Origin: Dryomyza anilis
Taxonomy: Eukaryota > Arthropoda > Insecta > Diptera > Dryomyzidae
NCBI GenBank assembly: GCA_951804985.1
Contig: OX638133.1
Location: 48,581,983-48,645,982, forward strand
Direction of reading: 5' to 3'
DNA: 64,000 bases
Below the pieces are notes generated by a model. The model did no database searches. It worked only from the letters and a program-made list of their open reading frames with translations, and had not been told where the DNA came from. Below, piece by piece: positions 56,106-64,000 of the stretch; the first letter of the stretch is position 1, and each line of letters opens with the position of its first letter. The position numbers and the translations under genes are program-made.

Positions 56106-57290
56106 AGTTACGGACAAAATAATAGGGTCACTAACTTGTTCCACTTATTTTGAAATTTGTTTGGCCATTTCTAGTTTACGAATGTGGGGATCACTTGTAA
56201 AAAATTATTGTCAATATGTCTTAATTCAAAAAAGATAAATTGCGATCACCTCAAAAATAAACTGAGTTTACTACAACCCATTAAACACAAAAAGTCAGTA
56301 TTGCGGACAAAACAATAGGGTCACATTAAAAATAATTAAAAATGTATGTATTTTCAAAGAGAAATAATTTGAAAGTAATAATTTTATAATCTCCTTAAAT
56401 ATATTAAAATAAAATTTTAAAAATAAAATACGTTATTTTATTTATATGAGACTGGCGAAGCATTGCCAAAGGATCCCTCATTAAAATGTTAAACCAGTTG
56501 GGAAGGTTAGATCACATGGGAAATTTTAAAGTAGGTGTTATTATGATAGTTAGGATTAACAAAATTATAGTCATTATAGTCGGTCTAGGCCGACTATAAA
56601 TACCCTACACATATATGTGGTTACCATTCAAAGTGGTATATAGGTCACGAGTACTGAAAATAACTACAAACTTTCAATCGATGAAGAATTTCCATTCATT
56701 TGATACACATATTTACAAATTGGTAGGTGTCCCGAATTACCGAATATTTTTTTGGGAACCACAAGTCGTTTGCGGGAAAACATTATTTTCATGTATTTGA
56801 TATAAAGTCAATACATATTTGACCAAAAAAATTTACATAAGCACGTATACAAAAAAATTGATCTGTAGATGTATATTTTATATGAGTTATTTGAATATAA
56901 ATGGTCAGATCACAGGTCAAAATTAACCGATCTCTCCATACACAACGCACATACAGCGTAGGTATATAAGTAATCTAAATTATGAGATTCATTTATCTAA
57001 CTCTTCAATTTTTTAAGTAGTGGGATTTCAACAGACAGACAGACGGACATCGCTAAATCGACTCAGAAGGTCATGCTGATCAAGAATATATATACTTTTC
57101 CATACCGGAGATGCTGTGTTACAAACAGCGTACCAAACTGAATATACCCTTTCGCTCTGAGTGTAGGGTATAAAAATGAAGGTTAAAGAAATTGCAAATC
57201 AACCAAATCTATTTGGTTGATCACATTACATTGCACACAATGCATTTCTGGCTCCAAAACCACTTTTTTAAAAGTTTACCATAGAAAACT
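56106..57290 (+). mobile_element. Tc1-like element remnant, invaded by a mini-me copy
   Basis: It starts ACAGTTACGGACAAAATAAT and AGGGTCAC, then TGTTCCACTTATTTTGAAAT, matching the inverted arms of 23867-25445. The interior continues on both sides of mini-me copy F: AGACTGGCGAAGCATTGCC before it, AAATCAACCAAATCTATTTG and CAATGCATTTCTGGCTCCAA after it. GGACAAAATAATAGGG recurs at about 56304. No intact transposase. Confidence 0.6.
56491..57176 (+). mobile_element. mini-me/DINE-1-like repeat, copy F
   Basis: It is inserted in the Tc1-like remnant. The related sequence at 25045-25135 gives the empty site (complement of TTTTTTAACATTTTAATG), so the ends AAACCAGTTGGG and GGGTATAAAA are confirmed and no target duplication is seen. 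Confidence 0.85.
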
Positions 57291-57536
57291 GCGACGCTTT
57301 CATATCCCTTAGAAACGAAAATATCCTCTTTCATATGGATTCACTTATATTATAATAACAAAATATATATGAACAATTTTACATTATAATATTATCAACC
57401 GTAAAAACCAGTTTTGCAATGGATTGAACGAGCTTTTTTTATCTGTTTGTTTGAATTGTTAGTTGATGTTTTGTATAGAGCTATGGCTCAAGATCACACG
57501 CCACGGGAACACAGCTAATGTAACAAAAATCATGTT

Positions 57537-58150
57537 TTTATACCCTACACTAAGAGTGAAAGCGTATATTCAGTTTGGTACGCCGTTTGTAACACCCATA
57601 AGGAAGCATCTCCGGTATGGAAAAGTATATTTATATATTCTTGATCAGCATGACCTTCTGAGTCGATTTAGCGTTGTCCGTCTGTCTGTCCCTCTGTCTG
57701 TCTGTTGAAATCACGATTACAGAAAAAATAGAAGAGCTAAAGCAATGAAACTTTAGATTTACTTATATGGCATGATACCTCATATAAAATTTATATCTAC
57801 AGATCAATTTTACTGTATAGGTACATGCTTATGAAAACTTTTTTTGATCAAATATATATTGACTCATGCTTAAATACATGAAAATAATGGTTTCCGGCGA
57901 AACGACTTGTGGTTCCAACAAAAAAAAAATGGGTATCAAATGAATGGAAATTCTTCAGCGATTGAAAGTTTGTAGTTATTTTCAGGATTCGAATACCCTG
58001 GTGACCTATATACCACTTTTAATGGTAACCACACATATTTGTAGGGTTTTTATAGTCGGCTTAGACCGACTATAATTTTGATAATCCTAACTATCATACT
58101 AACACCTACTTTAAAATTTCCCATGTGATCTAACCTTCCCAACTGGTTTT
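57537..58150 (-). mobile_element. mini-me/DINE-1-like repeat, copy G
   Basis: It is the reverse orientation, from TTTTATACCCTACACTAAG to CCTTCCCAACTGG, with a short GTCCGTCTGTCTGTCC tract at 57676-57707. Confidence 0.85.
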
Positions 58151-58384
58151 TGTTTGTTTTGCATTCAGTTATTTATTCAGGGCAATCATGAAGCCCGACG
58201 TAGCGGATATTTTCATTCGGATTTATCAATCATAGAATCCGAATCAAATTCGAAGTTCAGATTTATGGTATCACAAGTTCCGTCGGAACGGATTTTAGGA
58301 CAGATTTTTGACACTTTAATTTGTGCTCAAATGATATAAATACAAAAGCCGCAGAATCATTTGCTGGTTATGCTTTAAGTCCGG

Positions 58385-58452
58385 GGTGCTGGAGACGTCC
58401 GCCAGCTACCTACTTATACAACAAGTGGGAGCTGGCCAAAGATCTGAACATC
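58385..58452 (+). pseudogene. RIC1: RIC1 fragment, downstream part of the gene
   Basis: VLETSASYLLIQ is followed, one frame over, by YNKWELAKDLN, as in copy 1 at 21245. The junction of the two halves is the same in both copies. The deletion and scrambling therefore happened before the copies separated. Confidence 0.65.
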
Positions 58453-58594
58453 ACGAATTAACACGAAACTACTGTACACATTGCAAATAAAAAAGTATTT
58501 TTATGTTAAAGTATAAAATTTATTCATTTCACTTGTGTCTGGTTTAACAAAAGTATAAAAATTAGAAAATGTTATTTAGTTAAATTTATTTGTC

Positions 58595-58985
58595 CACTGC
58601 GCGACTGTCTCTTGATGAATCTGTGGCGCACGGCATGCGCGTGGACTTGCCGCTATGTCGTTCTAAATTTCCAAAGTGCTGGATGAGACACAGCGCCCGC
58701 GGCTGAACTCCGCCCCAACTCTATCAGTTAGTTATACTTGTCGACAATGAGGTGGCGCTCAGCAGCGAGGATGACGTGACGCTTTACTGTTTTCTCGAGC
58801 ACAAGTTGATCAAGTCCATTCTGGAAAACAACGCAATCGTGTCGCTCGCTGCAACATTTTCAGCGTGCGCTGGAGCTGGTTCTACACGAAGTGGCCGAGG
58901 CACTTTTTATGAGATTTCGCTCTGCTCATATTTTACTCGACGGCCGGTAATCCGAAGAATCTCTTGCAGCAGTGTCCGGTAAATA
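58595..58985 (+). pseudogene. RIC1: RIC1 fragment, upstream part of the gene
   Basis: The segment reads LDESVAHGMRVDLPLCRSKF, DNEVALSSEDDVTLYCFLEH, then in another frame RSLQHFQRALELVLHEVAEA, and lastly FYSTAGNPKNLLQQC. It reaches further than copy 1 and preserves the GNPKDLFEEC-like site that in RIC1 directly precedes the ETAASYL segment. Thus the two captured pieces are neighbours in RIC1 but in swapped order here. Frameshifts preclude a product. Confidence 0.7.
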
Positions 58986-59324
58986 TATAGCCGTCCGTCC
59001 GTATTGCGCGAGAATTGCATGTGTGAGCTGGCTATAGACCTATCGATTCAATTGAATTAATCGCCTACATCAACATTTGCAGGCAAATTAAACAATTGTC
59101 TTCAAAATATTATATTTTTAACAATTTGTTGCAAAAATGATTTTAATTTTTGTTGGTAAATTTTCACTGATTTGAGATAAACAGCTGATTTCGAATTTTC
59201 GAAGTTACAGTTTTGTATTGGCAACGCGGAAGTCCATTCCGCACGGAACTCATGATAGTTAAAAATTCGTATTCGTAGCGGAGATTCGGAGATTTTTGCT
59301 ACGACGGGCTTCATGATTGCCCTG

Positions 59325-60384
59325 ATTGTAAACCATAAAATATTACAGTGATATTATTTACATAACATATTATTACATAATTATGCATATTGCAAACTGT
59401 TGTAAACCATGCACTTGAATTCTTTAATATATCCGTTCCAGTTGAAGCATGACATCAAAAATAAATCTTAAATTTATAATCTGAATAAATCGGAATCCAT
59501 TATCGGATACCGGTGGTTTATTAATTAACAGTTTTAGGTGGACACAATTCATTTGGGGTTATGTCAACTAGGCCGGGACGAAAAAAATGTTTGAAAGTCC
59601 GCCACCAGACCTCCGAGGTCACCTTCAACAAGTGACGTTAGTGTTTTAGACTTTTACCCCCTAAATGTATTTTTTATTTTATAATATGTTTTGTATTATA
59701 TAATTAAAGTTTTCGAAAAATTAAAAATCTTTTCCATTGAAAGTATCTAGTTTGCTTCATAAACAAAATAGTTACAGCAAAGATATGACGTTAAAACGAT
59801 TTTGGCGGGTTCCAAAAAATGATTTTTTCTGACACTTTTACGAGATGCTTTCAAAAAAAATGTGATTAGGTCACCTTTTTCTTTGGAAGTATATCACCCT
59901 CAGAAGCGGTCATTAAGCAAAACAAAAAATGTATCTCGTGATCTCGGGATCCTGGAATGTGATTCAAATTATTTTTTAAAGTTATGATTTAAAAAAAAAA
60001 CTTGAAGATCAATTTTTATTAGTTTATTCCAGAGTTTTTAAGGTTCCTATAAACAATTTTTTAAAAGAACTTCTAACATTAAAGGAATTGTAATCTTTTG
60101 AGCAATGTGAATTTTAATTAATATAATTTAATGTTGAGATACGAATTGAGTTCTTTTTTATTTTTTCACTACCTCCAGAGCTACAGTAGATACAAAGTAG
60201 ATGTCTATAATAAAAAATGTAATATTATTTTCATTGATTTATTAAAAAATTTATATTTATTTATTTTTAAATTTCAAACTATGAATTTAATAATCCCAGT
60301 CAAAAATATTGCGAATACTCGGGAAACGAACTATAAGTTTATTGTAATTATCTGTGACTTACTGCATCGATAAAATTGTACTTA
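59325..60384. other. AT-rich stretch with no recognised feature
   Basis: A short GC-richer piece (59560-59640, with CCGCCACCAGACCTCCGAGG) stands out but opens no convincing frame. Otherwise AT-rich. Confidence 0.45.
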
Positions 60385-60542
60385 AGAATATATTATGAGG
60401 AAATCAGTTTTTAAAAATATTCAATATTCTATTTTTCAAACTGGCTATCATTTCGATACTTACAGAATATATTATGAGGAAATCAGTTTTTAAAAATATT
60501 CAATATTCTATTTTTAAAACTAGCGAGTTTTAAACTTGCGTG
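60385..60542. repeat. 79-bp tandem duplication
   Basis: AGAATATATTATGAGGAAAT begins at 60385 and again at 60464. The first roughly 60 bases of each unit match except for one C/A difference. Non-coding and recent. Confidence 0.85.
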
Positions 60543-60612
60543 TTTCACGAGCACAACAAATTACAAACATTTTTCAGCGAAACATTTTTCAAAAATTCAT
60601 ATAAAAATAGCA

Positions 60613-60670
60613 AATTTTTGAAAAAATGCAACCCTAGGCGATACAGTGAAACTCACAGAAGATAAAATGA
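60613..60670. mobile_element. half of the foldback MITE seen at 22912
   Basis: GAAAAAATGCAACCCTAGGC and GATACAGTGAAACTCACAGA followed by AGATAAAATG match the right arm of 22912-23066. The other arm is missing. A SINE scrap follows directly. Confidence 0.7.
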
Positions 60671-60750
60671 GCTATGCGTGTTGTATTTATACACAAATGG
60701 CGAGGCCTACAGTTTAATGCCGAATCCGAACGCCTTGGCGAGAAGTTGCA
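60671..60750 (-). mobile_element. SINE scrap
   Basis: GAGCTATGCGTGTTGTATTT and GGCCTACAGTTTAATGCCGA, followed by ATCCGAACG, match the body of the SINE at 37089-37390. Neither the head nor the tail is present. Confidence 0.65.
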
Positions 60751-62536
60751 TTATTTTCTGCAGGTGTCATTTGGCTTTTTATAAATTTTGCAGTTCGTTT
60801 TATTTTGTGTTGTATAAGTGAAATTGAAAATAAACAGAACTCTTTACTCCAGTACAAACAAATTATCTAATAATGTATACACCCTGCAAACAATAGGAAG
60901 TTCATAGAACAGAAATAGTCTGTAGGATTCTCACTTTAATCGATAGTCTGAAAATAATTACCCCTATCATCGCCTAAGCGAAGGTTGCGCGATTCCAATG
61001 CTGGCCGAATTGGTACGTATTCCATTTTCAATTAGATAAAAAAACCTATTTAATAATTTTATTTCTTATAAAAAAGATCTGCAACCAAGCAGATAATAAC
61101 GGATGAAGCAACCAAGTACCTACACATGGAAAGGAACAAACGAGAAACTCTTTAAAAAGAAATATTTGTCTATAACAAGAGGTAAAGATTTTGTAATTTT
61201 TTTTATTAATATGAATATATTATTAACCGATATATAGTCGATGATCTCTTGATTATTTTGTATTCCGAGGCATATCGAATCTCTATACAGACTCCGCATT
61301 ACATTTGTTCTGGAATGGCCGCATTCGATCATAGCATATATAATAAGGGAATAACTAATGAGGGGTCATGACATGTAGATTCCAGAATTTGGAGTAAGTC
61401 TCATGCATATTTTCACTTACAATGTAAATATGTAATGGGATCAGGCCTAAACATATTTCCAAGTTCGAGAGTAATACACTCGTAATGAACCCCCATTCGT
61501 TGTCGTTTACTCTGTAATGGAAGACGAATTAATTAATAAACCTAAAAATAGGCTACAATTTGTTTTTAATATTATACAAAATTTTGAACTTATTTGAAAA
61601 TAATCGTTCTTTGTGCAACCACTGTTTTATTGCTTCTGTAAAACAAAAAAAAAATAATGCTACAAAATTATATATAAAGTTGTTTATAATACATTCTTAC
61701 CAAATTTGCTGTATGCAATAAAGTTAACAACTTTCAAATGAGTTTTATTTCTGGCAATGTGAATGAAATAAATAAAAATTAAGAAGGTACCTTTATTAAA
61801 TGAAAATATGAAGTAAATATTAATATTAATTATATAATTTTACTTACCAAATACGTCTAACATTCACAACCTTCACAACAAGAATGCAAAAAATCAATCG
61901 AAATCAACAAAAACGCGTGTACAATAAAATTTAAAGTTTCAGTTTTCAAGGTCGACCGTCATGACATTGTAAGCGAAATTTTGTATGTGTTAGATACGCA
62001 GACGATTTAAATTGATATCAAATAAAATGAAAGCATTGGTTGGCTCTGTATTCGTACCACATTACACTATAAGTGACAATCGACTACATTCGATTTTTCA
62101 TATTACGGTCAACTTACATTCAAAGTACATTGAAATATCCTAAAATATCATCATGAGCTCATTGATGATTTCCAATGTACCTTGAAAAGTTTATCACTGG
62201 GTTGTGCATGCAAAAGACACCAGCATCGACAAACGCCGTAATCAAAGAACAAATAATGTGATATTTTCTTTATAATATAATTAATTTATTTTTTAGCAGT
62301 GTAATTTTATTTTTAAAATAATAAACTGAATTTTGATATTAAAAAAAAAAAATTGTTTCGTGTGTCTTTTTGCGAAAAAGAATATTCAGAGTAAAATAAC
62401 AGTTTTTTGACCGCTCTCCTAAAAAAAAATGTTTTTTTCTTATTAGTCTCTTTCTTCCTCTTATCTTCTGCGATTCTTAATGAGGAATCGCTTAGGGTTC
62501 TTCTCCGCGATGCGAAGCCTAATTCGATCAACATAT
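60751..62536. other. spacer with no recognised gene
   Basis: No domain-bearing frame, terminal repeat or tandem array was found. 62400-62520 is slightly less AT-rich but not coding. Confidence 0.5.
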
Positions 62537-63068
62537 TGTTACGAAAATTCAGTCTACGGAAAACTGTTCTACAAGTTCGTATCTCTGGATTGTGTACAAA
62601 ATAAAAACACTCTTATGTTTGGTTTAAATTATAACAATTAACTTTATTAATTCACTTTAATAAACAACTTTACTAATAACAAATTCTAACAACTGCTGCA
62701 TGTCCACAATTTAACTTGACATTTATCACACGAGCTGCACTCGACCACTTTACAATCACTACTGAAGTACAGTGCCTCAGATGCGCGGCCTTATATACTG
62801 CATGTATCAGTTCGACACGTTTCGACAAGCTTCGACTTGTTTCGAGAACCTTCTACTCGTTTCGTGAATGACGCATGCTATTGGCATCTCATTCGCACTC
62901 ATGAGTTTTAATGCGCTGATCTTCCCTCTCTTTCTCGCACATTGCCCAGTACGCTGAATGATCTTCCGTCTCTTTCTAACACATTGCTTATTGCGCTGAA
63001 TTGTCTTGCGTCTCATTTATTATTGTTGAATGCTTGCACAGTGGGGCAAATTACCTTTTTTCGTAACA
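62537..63068 (-). repeat. 3' LTR (532 bp) of a second gypsy element
   Basis: On the minus strand it starts TGTTACGAAAAAAGG after a purine-rich AGGTGGAGGGCAG tract and ends TTTTCGTAACA, so TGTTACG and CGTAACA mirror each other. It contains clustered GTTTCGACA/CTTCGAC-like repeats. The other LTR would be beyond 64000, so identity cannot be checked here. Confidence 0.75.
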
Positions 63069-63105
63069 CTGCCCTCCACCTAAATCTGTTCGTCCCGAAC
63101 AGATG

Positions 63106-64000
63106 TTAATCCTCTCTCTCTATATACGGCACCAACCTTTCTAAATGTACTACTTTCATTTTTCGTCTGACGCCTGTAGTATTCTGAATCCGATACACAA
63201 TGTCATTTATCCTTTTAATTACCCTGTACGGTCCTTCCCGGTGTGTTTGTAATTTTGGATTTGTCAATTTCACTCGTGGCGGGCTACAAAGCATGACCAG
63301 ATCTCCTCCCTTATATCCTTCAGAGTTTGCTCTCAAGTCGTATCGGGACTTCATCTTATCACTTGCAATTTGTATACTCTGCCTTAAAGACTGAAGCAAC
63401 TCGTCTTGGTCTTCACTTTTCTTCTTGCCCAAAACACTTTTTGAAATCGGATTTTTCACATCCATGGCAGTACGTTCGCAATGTCCTCCTATGTTGTATT
63501 GATTCGTCTTAGCGCAACTCCTGACGGCTGTTCTTTTTGCGGATACACATTGCTTACATCTGTGAATCCAGTAGACGGCTGACTTCTGATATCCGACCCA
63601 ATAGAAATGCTTCCTGACTTCTTCAATCGTTTTAGTAATGCTCAAGTGACATCCATTGGTTCCACAATGGCATTTCAGTACTTTTATTTTTGACTTGGGA
63701 ACAACAATCAAATTTCGAGCAGGTCTGCCATTTTCACTTTCCCACACACGGTACAAACAACCATTTTGTAGCTTCAGGCTTGGCCACTGCGCCCAGTAAG
63801 CCCTGCTGATTGGACTGTTGGATGCTAATTCTTTCCATAATGGTCGGGGTCCTTCTTTTCATCATTTCGTATTTGCTCTAGAGTCCATTGATCATCTGCC
63901 ATGACATTTAACGAACGAATGTGAATTATGTTCGTCTTTTCTTCTTCCGTCGAGCATTCTCTGGATTCCATTTTACACATTCGTGCCGACACAGTGCCCG
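63106..64000 (-). pseudogene. gypsy pol 3' end: integrase lacking its catalytic core
   Basis: Reading on the minus strand from the window edge: a linker with MADDQWTLEQIRNDEK, a frameshift at about 63835, then AYWAQWPSLKLQNGCLYRVW. The integrase zinc finger follows, with KCHCGTNGCHLSITKTIEEV and CKQCVSAKR. After TAMDV the text jumps to KNPISKSVLGKKKS and the carboxyl part SRYDLRANSEGYKGGDLVML, ending in a GPYRVIKRINDIVYRIQ module. The DDE core is deleted in frame. The layout fits the mdg1/412-like gypsy group; that assignment is tentative. Confidence 0.75.

Larger units (their letters stand above)
58178..59324. mobile_element. 1147-bp TIR transposon carrying RIC1 fragments, copy 2
   Basis: Perfect 20-bp terminal inverted repeats CAGGGCAATCATGAAGCCCG stand at 58178-58197 and 59305-59324, and similarity continues through CGTAGC. 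CAGGG ends are typical of hAT elements, but no 8-bp direct repeat flanks it. Between the ends lie two RIC1-derived segments (58385-58452 and 58595-58985) and non-coding filler; there is no transposase. It resembles a Pack-type element that has captured parts of a host gene. Confidence 0.75.

Noticed and set aside
57690..57710. (GTCT)n tract as an independent microsatellite locus
   Set aside because: It is an integral part of the mini-me-like repeat, present at the same place in most copies.

Overview
The window is strongly AT-rich nuclear DNA of an insect, most probably a brachyceran fly. This rests on: several copies of the mini-me/DINE-1-like dipteran repeat with its (GTCY)n microsatellite; a LOA-type (Bilbo/Lian-like) LINE; short GT-AG introns; and a gypsy element with the CHCC gag motif of the CsRn1 group. 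Nothing bacterial is present: no operons, ribosome binding sites or CRISPR arrays. The exact fly lineage is inference.

Host coding sequence is sparse. Two penultimate exons of a cytosolic non-specific dipeptidase (CNDP2 family, M20 peptidase) lie at 18026-18590, and an unrecognised 80-codon terminal exon lies on the minus strand at 46115-46354. Everything else that looks coding belongs to transposons or to pseudogene fragments.

Layout. 1-9.6 kb: mini-me-like repeats, a foldback, a hAT-like MITE with an 8-bp target duplication, two TA-target elements and a LINE 3' scrap. 9.6-14.8 kb: a full-length but dead LOA-type LINE on the minus strand, bounded by a 12-bp target duplication. 15.2-17.3 kb: 3' pieces of a second LINE with two related MITEs and a SINE scrap. 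17.5-18.7 kb: the dipeptidase exons. 18.9-25.5 kb: nested inverted-repeat elements, one of which carries rearranged fragments of the host gene RIC1. 26.7-30.7 kb: TA-target elements, a SINE and a mini-me copy. 31-36.2 kb: a gag-like scrap, then a 2.4-kb heptamer array (TTATATA)n interrupted by a 1.2-kb TIR element. 36.4-39.3 kb: a minus-strand LINE split by a SINE with a 9-bp target duplication. 39.6-43.6 kb: a nearly intact plus-strand LINE whose ORF1 has a PHD finger. 44-51.5 kb: a mini-me copy holding a 166-bp MITE, the unknown exon, and at least three nested TIR elements. 51.6-55.3 kb: an internally deleted gypsy element with 131-bp LTRs. 55.3-59.3 kb: three mini-me copies, a Tc1-like remnant and a second RIC1-carrying element that has 20-bp TIRs. 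62.5-64 kb: the 3' LTR and pol end of a second gypsy element running out of the window.

The most unusual object is the repeat that carries exon-like pieces of RIC1 (a trans-Golgi RAB6 exchange-factor subunit) in scrambled order at two places 37 kb apart. One copy is bounded by CAGGG-type inverted repeats, which suggests gene-fragment capture by a DNA transposon. The many empty-site and filled-site comparisons inside the window also give a readable order of insertions.
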